Source: an uncultured Coriobacteriaceae bacterium
GTDB taxonomy: Bacteria; Actinomycetota; Coriobacteriia; Coriobacteriales; Eggerthellaceae
Direction: 5' to 3'
NCBI GenBank assembly: GCA_900550055.1
Contig: URQU01000044.1
Location: 1-12,950 of the forward strand
Length of the DNA: 12,950 nt
The number at the start of each line of letters is the position of its first letter. Position 1 is the stretch's first letter. A model generated the notes under the pieces. The model saw nothing but the letters and a program-made list of their open reading frames with translations. It did no database searches and was not told where the DNA came from. Of the stretch, positions 5,865 to 12,950 are shown in pieces. Made by a program: the position numbers and the translations under genes.

Positions 5865-6385
5865 TGGGCGCTTGGGTTCGCGTAGCCGAATTCACGAAAG
5901 CTAAGCACTTGAAGGGAGGGCTCGTCGCGCGTAGCGTGGCGGGTCTCCCTTTTTTGCTTGAAGAAGGCCTCTTTTGCGCTTTCGTGCCTCCGGTGATCGA
6001 TGTTCCGCGTCAAGGCACCGTGGTGGAGGTTCGTCCCGAGGCCCGGGGCGGCGCTACGGTGTTCTTCGATACCGTCGTCGATGCCAACCAGGCAGATGCC
6101 CTGGTGGGCTGTTATGCTCTTGCACGCCGGGAAGACCTTCCCGATGATGTGCTCGAGCTGCAGGAAGGCGGCATCGAGGGCTTCACGGTGGTGGATGCCG
6201 AAGCCGGCACCATCGGCACCGCCGTGGCCATCAACGAAATGCCCGGCCAGCACTTGCTGGAAGTCGCGCGCGCCGGCCATGAAGGCACCGTGCTCATTCC
6301 CGTTGTGGACGAGTTTCTCGAAGGGGTGGATGAGCAGACGCGCTGCATATACGTCAACGTGCCGCGAGGCCTGCTCGACCTGTAA
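5864..6385 (+). CDS. rimM: Ribosome maturation factor RimM
   Basis: RimM binds S19 and helps mature the 30S head domain. The 173-aa length is normal. Residues about 5-90 form the RimM beta-barrel (VRVAEFTKAKHLKGGLVARS matches the family's GxIxKxHGLKGEVxV opening with changes), and about 100-173 the PRC barrel, ending with VDEFLEGVDEQTRCIYVNVP and RGLLDL, the family signature end. The ATG at 5864 shares its A with the khpA TAA stop; GGAG at 5849-5852 is a possible ribosome site. The N-terminal motif is more divergent than the C-terminal one. A terminator-like hairpin with a T-run lies inside codons 17-31. trmD follows after 15 bp. Confidence 0.94.
   Translation: MGAWVRVAEFTKAKHLKGGLVARSVAGLPFLLEEGLFCAFVPPVIDVPRQGTVVEVRPEARGGATVFFDTVVDANQADALVGCYALARREDLPDDVLELQEGGIEGFTVVDAEAGTIGTAVAINEMPGQHLLEVARAGHEGTVLIPVVDEFLEGVDEQTRCIYVNVPRGLLDL
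5912..5955 (+). terminator. Terminator-like hairpin inside the rimM coding region
   Basis: AAGGGAGG (5912-5919) pairs with TCTCCCTT (5944-5951), then after a single bulged G at 5920 nine more pairs form (5921-5929 with 5935-5943), closing a 5-nt CGTAG loop. That makes 17 pairs, four of them G-U, followed directly by a run of six T (5950-5955). Geometry is that of an intrinsic terminator, yet it lies in codons 17-31 of rimM. It may act as an attenuator that lowers rimM and trmD transcripts relative to rpsP; this is inference. Confidence 0.55.
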
Positions 6386-6400
6386 CCTGTGGAGGTACCC

Positions 6401-7168
6401 ATGATTATCGAAACGTTGTCCACGTTTCCCGATATGTACGAGTCCGTCATGGGCGCTTCCATGATGCGCATCGCCCAGGAAAAGGGCATCCTGGATTTCA
6501 AGGCGCACGATCTTCGCGATTGGACGCACGACCGTCACCGCACCACCGACGACGAGCCATATGGCGGCGGTGACGGCCTGGTCATGAAGTGCGCTCCCAT
6601 CTTCGAGGCCTACGAATCGCTGTGCGCCGCACCGTGCGAGGGCTCGGCCGAAGCCGAGCATGCCGCCTCGAAGCCCTATACCATCTTTTTGGCACCGCAG
6701 GGTCGCCGCTTCGACGACGCGTGCGCCTGCGAGCTTGCCAAGCAGGACCGCCTGCTGTTCATCTGCGGCCACTACGAGGGCATCGACGAGCGCGCCTACA
6801 CGTTGGCCGATGAGGTTATCTCGCTCGGCGATTACGTGCTCACCAGCGGCGAGCTGGCATCCATGGTGGTTATCGACGCTGTGGTGCGCAAGCTTCCCGG
6901 CGTCCTGGGCGCCGAAACGGGCGCGTTGGGCGAAAGCTTCGCCGATGGCTTGCTGGAATATCCCCAGTACACGCGCCCTGCCAGCTTCAACGGCATGGAG
7001 GTGCCGGCGGTTCTGCTGTCGGGCAACCACGGCGCGGTCGACCGTTGGCGCCGCGAGCAAAGCCTTGAGCGCACCTGCCGCCTTCGCCCCGATCTGCTTG
7101 AGGGCATGCAGCTGCCCGACGCCGACCGGGCATTTCTGCAATCTTTATCGACCACGCAGCAGCGCTAG
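6401..7168 (+). CDS. trmD: tRNA (guanine-N1)-methyltransferase TrmD
   Basis: TrmD uses S-adenosylmethionine to methylate G37 next to the anticodon, preventing frameshifts. The ATG at 6401 follows GGAGGT (6391-6396) and gives 255 aa, the family length, starting MIIETLSTFPDMY; an in-frame GTG at 6389 precedes the ribosome site and is rejected. The trefoil-knot SPOUT signatures are present: RDWTHDRHRTTDDEPYGGG (39-57), the SAM-binding ICGHYEGIDERAY (121-133) and SLGDYVLTSGEL (141-152), R163 in VVRKLPGVLG, and LLEYPQYTRP (184-193). The residue aligning with the catalytic Asp169 of the E. coli and Haemophilus enzymes is Glu178 in GESF, where DSF is usual. It is last in the rpsP operon here; rplS does not follow. 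Confidence 0.97.
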   Translation: MIIETLSTFPDMYESVMGASMMRIAQEKGILDFKAHDLRDWTHDRHRTTDDEPYGGGDGLVMKCAPIFEAYESLCAAPCEGSAEAEHAASKPYTIFLAPQGRRFDDACACELAKQDRLLFICGHYEGIDERAYTLADEVISLGDYVLTSGELASMVVIDAVVRKLPGVLGAETGALGESFADGLLEYPQYTRPASFNGMEVPAVLLSGNHGAVDRWRREQSLERTCRLRPDLLEGMQLPDADRAFLQSLSTTQQR

Positions 7169-7185
7169 CCGCCGCGCGGTATCAT
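7169..7185 (+). promoter_or_regulatory. Possible lepB promoter -10
   Basis: TATCAT at 7180-7185 is the only AT-rich -10-like hexamer between trmD and lepB. There is no recognisable -35 at the right distance. A short CCGC/GCGG repeat (7169-7172 with 7176-7179) touches it. A TAAGCGCTTA palindrome at 7193-7202 would lie near the start of the transcript. lepB may instead be read through from trmD, since no terminator separates them. Confidence 0.3.
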
Positions 7186-7250
7186 AGACAGCTAAGCGCT
7201 TATCGGGCGCCGCTTGCGCGGGCCCTGTTCGAAAGGAAACGTACAGCATC

Positions 7251-7817
7251 ATGGCCGCAGGTCAGCACGCCACCGGGGAAAAGGGCGGAATACTGCGCTC
7301 CTTCGTGAGCCTTCTCATCATGATCGCGTTCGTCCTGGGGCTTTCCTGGGCGCTGCGTACGTACGTCTTCACCGCTTACGAGATCCCCTCGGGCTCCATG
7401 GAGGAGACCATCATGACCGGCGACATGGTGTTCGCCGAAAAGGTCAGCTACTATTTCCGAGACCCGCAACCGGGCGACATCGTCACATTCGCCGACCCCG
7501 AGATCCCAGGTCGCACGCTCATCAAGCGTTGCATAGCCACGGCAGGTCAAACCATCAACATCGATGGCGACGGCTTCCTCTACATCGACGGCGTGGCTCA
7601 AACCGAGACCTACACCAACAACAAGCCCACGCTGCCGCTTACCAATTCCAACATCGTCTTCCCATACACCGTCCCATCCGGGTGCATCTGGGTGATGGGC
7701 GATAATCGCACCAACTCGCAGGATTCGCGATACTTCGGCGCGATCCCCATAAGCTCGGTAACGGGTAGGGGCGTGCTGGTATATTGGCCCGTGCCCGACT
7801 TCGGCTTGCTGGGGTAG
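7251..7817 (+). CDS. lepB: Type I signal peptidase LepB
   Basis: LepB is the membrane-bound serine/lysine protease that removes signal peptides from exported proteins. At 188 aa it is of the short Gram-positive type with a single N-terminal membrane segment (about residues 14-33). The catalytic serine is S49 in IPSGSM and the general-base lysine is K92 in LIKR; the later boxes GDNRTNSQDSRYFG (150-163) and VLVYWP (175-180) are intact. The active domain lies outside the cytoplasmic membrane. The ribosome site AAAGGA (7232-7237) is 13 nt from the ATG, longer than usual, but no closer start exists. It lies 82 bp after trmD and 65 bp before glyQ. Together with ftsY and ffh it places several secretory-pathway genes within 7 kb. 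Confidence 0.95.
   Translation: MAAGQHATGEKGGILRSFVSLLIMIAFVLGLSWALRTYVFTAYEIPSGSMEETIMTGDMVFAEKVSYYFRDPQPGDIVTFADPEIPGRTLIKRCIATAGQTINIDGDGFLYIDGVAQTETYTNNKPTLPLTNSNIVFPYTVPSGCIWVMGDNRTNSQDSRYFGAIPISSVTGRGVLVYWPVPDFGLLG
7777..7785 (+). promoter_or_regulatory. Possible extended -10 upstream of glyQ
   Basis: TGGTATATT at 7777-7785 fits an extended -10 (TGN-TATATT) in the last codons of lepB, about 100 bp before glyQ. No -35 is clear. The bases also encode the conserved LVYW of LepB, so selection for protein alone could explain them. Confidence 0.25.
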
Positions 7818-7839
7818 GGGCGCGTCGCCCGACAGTTTT
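7818..7839 (+). terminator. Weak terminator-like hairpin after lepB
   Basis: A 5-bp stem GGGCG/CGCCC (7818-7822 with 7826-7830) with a 3-nt loop is followed by GACAG and TTTT. The stem begins directly after the stop codon and the T-run is 5 nt away, so it is a poor terminator. Read-through into glyQ is likely. Confidence 0.25.
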
Positions 7840-7882
7840 CAAGTAGGCAAGCAAGGACCAGCGGAACCAGACAAGGAGAACC

Positions 7883-8845
<963 letters not shown>

Positions 8846-8847
8846 CC

Positions 8848-10935
8848 ATGGCCGATAAGCACACTCTCGCGTTCGAGATCGGCGTTGAGGAGATCCCCGC
8901 GTTCGACCTCGATTCCGCCAACAAGCAGCTGGAGAAGATGGTGCCCGCGGCGTTTGCCGATGCGCGCATCCCCTTCGACTCCATCGAGATCCACTCCAGT
9001 CCTCGCCGTCTGATCGTCATGGCCTACGGCGTGGCCGACGCCACCGAGGCGCTCGTGGAGGAGTACAAGGGCCCTGCGGCCAAGATCGCCTTCGACGCAG
9101 ACGGCAATCCCACCAAGGCCGCCATCGGCTTCGCCCGCGGCAAGGGTCTTGATCCCGAGAATCTCGAGCGCCGCGAGGTCAACGGCACCGAGTACGTGTT
9201 TGCCACCAAGAACATCCCGGCAACGCCCGTTGCCGATCTGCTGCCTGAGGTCCTGACGGGCTTCATCACCGCCATCAAGTGGCCCCGTTCCTGCCGTTGG
9301 GCCGCATATCGCGAGTACTTCGTGCGCCCTGTGCGCTGGATCGTCGCCATGCTCGACGACGTCGTGCTGCCCGTCAGCTTCGCCGGCGCCGCCTCCGACA
9401 ACTTCACCATGGGTCATCGCGTGCTGGCTCCCGGCAAGCATACCGTCGACACCGCCGCGAACCTGCTTAACGTCGTGCGCGCCGCCTACGTGATCCCCAC
9501 GCAGGCCGAGCGCGAGCGCATCATCCGCGAGGGCGTGGCGGCCATCGAGGCCGAGACCGGCTTCACGGCCGACCTTCCCGCCAAGACGCTGCTCGAGGTG
9601 GTCAACCTCTCCGAGTACCCGCAGCCGCTCGTCTCCACCTTCGACGAGGAGTTTTTGCAGGTGCCCGAGGAGATCATCGTCGACGCCATGCTCATGCATC
9701 AGCGTTACTTCCCGCTCTACGATGCGGCGGGCAAGCTGACGAACAAGTTCATCATCGTCTCGAACGGCAACCCCGAATGCGCCGCCACCATCATCGACGG
9801 CAACGAGCGCGTGGTGCGCGCACGCCTCGACGACGCGAAGTTCTTCTACGAGGAGGACCTCAAGCACCCGCTGGAGTCCTACATCGAGAAGCTCGACAAG
9901 GTGGTGTTCCAGGAGTCCCTGGGTACGGTGCGCCAGAAGGCCGAGCGCCTTGAGAAGCTGGCCGGCGCCCTTTCCGCAGACGCCCAGCTTAGCGCAGCCG
10001 ACGCCGCCGACGCGCAGCGCGCCGCGCGCCTGTGCAAGGCCGACCTGGTCACCAACGCCGTCATCGAGTTCACCAGCGTCCAGGGCGTCATGGGCAGCTA
10101 CTACGCCGCCGCCTCCGGGGAAACCCCGCAGGTCGCCCAGGCCATCGGCCAGCATTACCAGCCGCGCTTCGCCGGCGATGCGCTGCCCGACACCACGGTG
10201 GGCCAGCTGGTCGCCCTGGCCGACAAGCTCGACACCATCTGCGGCCTGTTCGCGGTCGGCCAGGGTCCCACCGGCTCTTCCGACCCGTTCGCGCTGCGCC
10301 GTAGCGCCATCGGCATCGTGAACATGCTCGAGGCGGGCCTGCCCATCTCGCTTGCTGCCGCCATCGACGAGTCGCTGGCCAGCTTCGCCGCCCAGGGCGT
10401 GGCCTTCGATGCGGCCGCCGTGCGCGCCGAGGTCGTGGACTTCTTTGTCACCCGCACGAAGGTCATGCTGCGCGACGCCGGCGTCAACGCCGACACCATC
10501 GACGCCGTGCTGGCCGCGGGCGTGGAGGAGCCTGCTGTCATCAGCCAGCGCGCCCACGCGCTCGAGGACGCCCGCGCCAACGATGCGGAAACGTTCGACA
10601 ACCTGGCAACGGCATACGCCCGCGCGAACAACCTGCGCAAGCCCGAACTGGGCGAAGGCGTGGACGATTCGCTGCTCACCGATCCCGAGCGTGCGCTCGC
10701 TTCTGCCGTGGCAACCGCCGAGCAGGCCGTCGCCGCCGCGCTCGAGTCCGACGACTTCGCTGCCGCGCTGTCCCAGCTGGCCGCCCTGCGCGCGCCCATC
10801 GACGGCTTCTTCGCCGACGTCATGGTCATGGACGAGGACGCGGCGCTGCGGGACAACCGCCTGCGCCTGCTCAACCGCTTCGTGGCCGTGTTCGCCAACG
10901 TGGCGGACTTCGGCAAGATGGCGAAATCGAAGTAG
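8848..10935 (+). CDS. glyS: Glycyl-tRNA synthetase beta subunit
   Basis: The beta chain binds tRNA-Gly and completes the alpha2-beta2 enzyme. At 695 aa it matches the E. coli length (689). The start at 8848 follows AAAGGGGAG (8834-8842), embedded in the end of glyQ, which suggests coupled translation. The opening TLAFEIGVEEIPA is the family's LLVEIGTEELP. Other marks are the HSSPRRL block (49-55), REYFVRPVRWIVAMLDD (155-171), GHRVLAPG (189-196), MHQRYFPL (283-290), SNGNPE (305-310), the DDAKFFYEEDLK block (328-339) and SSDPFALRRSAIGIV in the C-terminal half. The last 120 residues form the DALR-like anticodon-binding region (NNLRKPELGEG; FFADVMVMDEDAALRDNRLRL). No frameshift or missing block is seen. 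A strong terminator follows. Confidence 0.97.
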   Translation: MADKHTLAFEIGVEEIPAFDLDSANKQLEKMVPAAFADARIPFDSIEIHSSPRRLIVMAYGVADATEALVEEYKGPAAKIAFDADGNPTKAAIGFARGKGLDPENLERREVNGTEYVFATKNIPATPVADLLPEVLTGFITAIKWPRSCRWAAYREYFVRPVRWIVAMLDDVVLPVSFAGAASDNFTMGHRVLAPGKHTVDTAANLLNVVRAAYVIPTQAERERIIREGVAAIEAETGFTADLPAKTLLEVVNLSEYPQPLVSTFDEEFLQVPEEIIVDAMLMHQRYFPLYDAAGKLTNKFIIVSNGNPECAATIIDGNERVVRARLDDAKFFYEEDLKHPLESYIEKLDKVVFQESLGTVRQKAERLEKLAGALSADAQLSAADAADAQRAARLCKADLVTNAVIEFTSVQGVMGSYYAAASGETPQVAQAIGQHYQPRFAGDALPDTTVGQLVALADKLDTICGLFAVGQGPTGSSDPFALRRSAIGIVNMLEAGLPISLAAAIDESLASFAAQGVAFDAAAVRAEVVDFFVTRTKVMLRDAGVNADTIDAVLAAGVEEPAVISQRAHALEDARANDAETFDNLATAYARANNLRKPELGEGVDDSLLTDPERALASAVATAEQAVAAALESDDFAAALSQLAALRAPIDGFFADVMVMDEDAALRDNRLRLLNRFVAVFANVADFGKMAKSK

Positions 10936-11010
10936 AGCCGGTTACCGGTTTCAACCGATGTCGAAAGGGTAGGCGGGGACAACCTCGCATGCCCGCGACG
11001 CGAATGCGTG

Positions 11011-11016
11011 TACACT
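11011..11016 (+). promoter_or_regulatory. Possible -10 for the PPDK regulatory gene
   Basis: TACACT at 11011-11016 is the only -10-like hexamer in the gap between glyS and the next gene. No good -35 is found. The expected start near 11023 would fall in the left arm of the terminator hairpin at 11019-11052, an awkward overlap that lowers confidence. Confidence 0.3.
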
Positions 11017-11018
11017 GC

Positions 11019-11053
11019 AAAGGGCGGCGGCCGATCAGGCCCGCCGCCCTTTT
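11019..11053 (+). terminator. Strong intrinsic terminator after glyS
   Basis: A perfect 12-bp stem, AAAGGGCGGCGG (11019-11030) with CCGCCGCCCTTT (11041-11052), closes a 10-nt loop and ends in a T4 run (11050-11053) that overlaps the stem base. The A-run on the left makes it potentially two-way. It lies 83 bp after the glyS stop and 35 bp before the next ATG. Confidence 0.8.
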
Positions 11054-11088
11054 CCATACCTGCAAGGAACCGTCTCAAGGAGGCCGCC

Positions 11089-11982
11089 ATGCAAGGCGAG
11101 TTCATCGTCCACGAGAACACCACGCCCCTGCCCACCATCCACGTCGTCAGCGATTCGGTCGGGCTTACGGCACAGGCAATGGCCCGTGCCGCGGCAGCCC
11201 AGTTCGGCGTCACGAACCCCAACATCGAGGTGCTGCCCCATGTGCGCTCGTTCGAGGAGGTCAAGCAGTTCATCGCCGAGCACGGCGAGCTGCACAAGCG
11301 CCTGTGCGGCGATGAGAACCTGCTCATCTTCTACACGCTCGTCGACGGCGACCTGCGCCGCACGCTGTCCGATTATTGCGAGAGCCTTCCCAACGTGGTT
11401 GCGGTCGACCTCATGACCGATGCCATGAACGCCATCGCCAAGCTGTCGGGGCAGACCCCTTCCAAGCGCCCCGGCGGTCTGCACGTGGCAGACCAGCACT
11501 ACTTCCGCCGCATCGAGGCGATCGAGTTCACCATCGCCCACGATGACGGCCGCAACCCGCAGGAGATGTCGCAGGCCGACATCGTGCTGCTCGGCGTGTC
11601 GCGCTCGTCGAAGACGCCTACCTCCATCTACCTGGCCCAGCAGGGCTACAAGGTCTCCAATATCCCGCTCGATCCCTCCACCGAGCCGCCCCGCGAGGTG
11701 TTCGACGTCGATCGCACGCGCCTGTTCGGCTTGATGACCACCGCCGATGTTTTGGTGGGGATCCGACAGCGCCGCCTGGGAAACGCTGCCGTGGCCGCCT
11801 CGAAGTACGCCGACCCCGAGTACGTTTACGAGGACCTCGATCGCGCCCGTGCGCTTATGCGGAAATTGGGGGCCATCGTCATTCACACCGAAAATCGCGC
11901 CGTTGAGGAAACCGCTCAAGAGATTTTACGGTACTACGAACGGGCGCACCCGCAAGGTGCTGATATAGTAATAAGGTCCTGA
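11089..11982 (+). CDS. PPDK regulatory protein (bifunctional kinase/pyrophosphorylase, DUF299)
   Basis: This family (PDRP; PpsR in E. coli, YqfL in Bacillus) switches pyruvate phosphate dikinase or PEP synthase off by ADP-dependent phosphorylation of an active-site threonine, and on again by phosphate-dependent removal that yields pyrophosphate. The ATG at 11089 follows AAGGAGG (11077-11083) and gives 297 aa; the longer frame from GTG 11008 reads through the terminator hairpin and is rejected. The family P-loop is GVSRSSKTPTS (169-179). Other marks are the opening HVVSDSVGLTA (18-28), ADQHYFRRIEAIEFTIAHDD (134-153), the STEPPREVF segment (197-205) and IRQRRLG (225-231). The next gene is ppdK, which names PPDK rather than PEP synthase as the target. 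The gap to it is 46 bp. Confidence 0.95.
   Translation: MQGEFIVHENTTPLPTIHVVSDSVGLTAQAMARAAAAQFGVTNPNIEVLPHVRSFEEVKQFIAEHGELHKRLCGDENLLIFYTLVDGDLRRTLSDYCESLPNVVAVDLMTDAMNAIAKLSGQTPSKRPGGLHVADQHYFRRIEAIEFTIAHDDGRNPQEMSQADIVLLGVSRSSKTPTSIYLAQQGYKVSNIPLDPSTEPPREVFDVDRTRLFGLMTTADVLVGIRQRRLGNAAVAASKYADPEYVYEDLDRARALMRKLGAIVIHTENRAVEETAQEILRYYERAHPQGADIVIRS
11961..11969 (+). promoter_or_regulatory. Possible extended -10 promoter for ppdK
   Basis: TGATATAGT (11961-11969) matches an extended -10, TGN plus TATAGT, in the last codons of the regulatory gene. A perfect GCACC/GGTGC hairpin (11946-11950 with 11956-11960) ends right before it. The predicted start near 11976 leaves a leader of about 50 nt, in which AAGGTC (11973) can pair with GACCTT (12007). 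There is no -35, as expected for extended -10 promoters. ppdK could thus be made without its regulator. Confidence 0.45.
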
Positions 11983-12028
11983 TTGAACTGAGTCCCGTAT
12001 TCGGACGACCTTACGTTAGGAGTAAGAA

Positions 12029-12950
12029 GTGACCGCAGAAGTCAAGCGTGTGTACGCTTTCGGCAACGACGCCGAGGGCAACAACGTCACTGAGGGCAAC
12101 ACGAGCATGAAGGCCATCCTTGGCGGTAAAGGCGCCAACCTGGCCGAAATGGCCAACATCGGCCTGCCGGTGCCTCCGGGATTCACCATTACGTGCCAAA
12201 CCTGCATGGAGTATGCCAACGCCGACAACACCTGGCCCGAGGGCGCGCTCGATACCATTCACGAGTATCGCCTTGACCTGGAGAAGCGCATCGGCAAGAA
12301 GATCGGCGACGCCGAGGACCCGCTGCTGGTCTCCGTGCGCTCCGGCGCTCCCATGTCCATGCCGGGCATGATGGACACGGTTCTGAACCTGGGCCTGAAC
12401 GATCAGTCCATCAACGGCCTGATCAAGCAGACGGAGAACCCGCGTTTCGCGTGGGACTCCTATCGCCGTTTCATCCAGATGTTCTCCAACGTGGTCATGG
12501 GCCTGGACGGCGACCTGTTCGAGAACGCCATCAACGTCATGAAGAACAGCCGCAACGCTGCTTCCGACACCGACCTGACCGCAGAGGACCTGCAGGAGCT
12601 CGTGGCCGAGTTCAAGATGATCTTCTCCGAGAACGTCTCGGGCGTCGAGTATCCCAGCCTGCTGGTCGACGGTGCCGTCGCCTTCCCGCAGGACCCCATG
12701 GTGCAGCTGAAGCTGGCCATCGAGGCCGTGTTCGGCAGCTGGAACAACCCCCGCGCCGTCCTGTACCGCAAGAAGAACAAGATCGCCGATGACCTGGGCA
12801 CCGCCGTCAACGTGCAGTCCATGGTGTTCGGCAACAAGGGCAACTCCTCGGCCACCGGCGTCGCGTTCACGCGCAACCCCGCCAACGGCCAGAAGGAGTT
12901 CTACGGCGACTACCTGGTCAACGCCCAGGGCGAGGACGTCGTGGCCGGCA
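12029..12950 (+). CDS. ppdK: Pyruvate, phosphate dikinase, N-terminal part (3' end outside window)
   Basis: PPDK converts pyruvate, ATP and phosphate to PEP, AMP and pyrophosphate, reversibly; in anaerobes it can run toward pyruvate and spare ATP. The frame opens at GTG 12029, 6 nt after AGGAG (12018-12022), reads (M)TAEVKRVYAFGNDAEGN, and stays open to the window edge, giving 307 codons of a protein usually near 880 aa. The ATP-grasp nucleotide-binding domain is seen: LGGKGANLAEMANIGLPVPP (residues 31-50), SVRSGAPMSMPGMMDTVLNL (starting near residue 103), DSYRRFIQMFSNVVMGLD and TGVAFTRNPANGQKEFYGDY. The swivelling His domain and its regulatory threonine lie downstream of the window. PEP synthase is the alternative, but the SMPGMMDTVLNLGLN block fits PPDK. 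Its regulator sits just upstream. Confidence 0.96.
   Translation, partial: MTAEVKRVYAFGNDAEGNNVTEGNTSMKAILGGKGANLAEMANIGLPVPPGFTITCQTCMEYANADNTWPEGALDTIHEYRLDLEKRIGKKIGDAEDPLLVSVRSGAPMSMPGMMDTVLNLGLNDQSINGLIKQTENPRFAWDSYRRFIQMFSNVVMGLDGDLFENAINVMKNSRNAASDTDLTAEDLQELVAEFKMIFSENVSGVEYPSLLVDGAVAFPQDPMVQLKLAIEAVFGSWNNPRAVLYRKKNKIADDLGTAVNVQSMVFGNKGNSSATGVAFTRNPANGQKEFYGDYLVNAQGEDVVAG

Noticed and set aside
7226..7234. GTTCGAAA-like string upstream of lepB, resembling a tRNA T-loop
   Set aside because: No acceptor, D or anticodon stem can be formed around it, and the lepB ribosome site overlaps.

Overview
The window is GC-rich with densely packed genes, and every convincing gene lies on the + strand. 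It reads as the core chromosome of a high-GC anaerobic actinobacterium, most likely class Coriobacteriia (Eggerthellaceae-like). This rests on: actinobacterial-looking SMC, FtsY and Ffh; glycyl-tRNA synthetase encoded as separate alpha and beta subunits; and pyruvate phosphate dikinase with its regulatory kinase/pyrophosphorylase, a pair common in fermentative anaerobes. The taxonomic call is inference from protein character, not from a marker search.

Layout. (1) 1-2806: the 3' end of smc with its terminator, a 340-bp gap, then ftsY and a metallo-beta-lactamase-fold hydrolase 12 bp apart, ended by a strong terminator. (2) 2841-4303: ffh from its own TATAAT promoter. (3) 4501-5007: a GNAT acetyltransferase. 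(4) 5008-5362: a gap holding a perfect 34-bp inverted repeat and then the rpsP promoter. (5) 5363-7168: the compact rpsP-khpA-rimM-trmD operon, with a terminator-like hairpin inside the start of rimM. (6) 7251-7817: lepB, in a place where rplS is often found. (7) 7883-10935: glyQ-glyS, followed by a strong terminator. (8) 11089-12950: the PPDK regulatory protein and the 5' part of ppdK, which runs off the window.

How the genes work together. FtsY and Ffh are the receptor and GTPase of the signal recognition particle, and LepB is the signal peptidase acting after export, so much of the window serves protein targeting. rpsP, khpA, rimM, trmD, glyQ and glyS serve ribosome assembly, RNA binding, tRNA modification and tRNA charging. 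The last pair controls pyruvate/PEP interconversion.

No phage, insertion sequence, CRISPR array, tRNA or rRNA gene is seen, and no undescribed multi-gene system. The points most worth a second look are the long inverted repeat at 5094-5172, the terminator-like hairpin inside rimM, a Glu at the position of TrmD's catalytic Asp, and inverted repeats that abut several predicted -10 elements.
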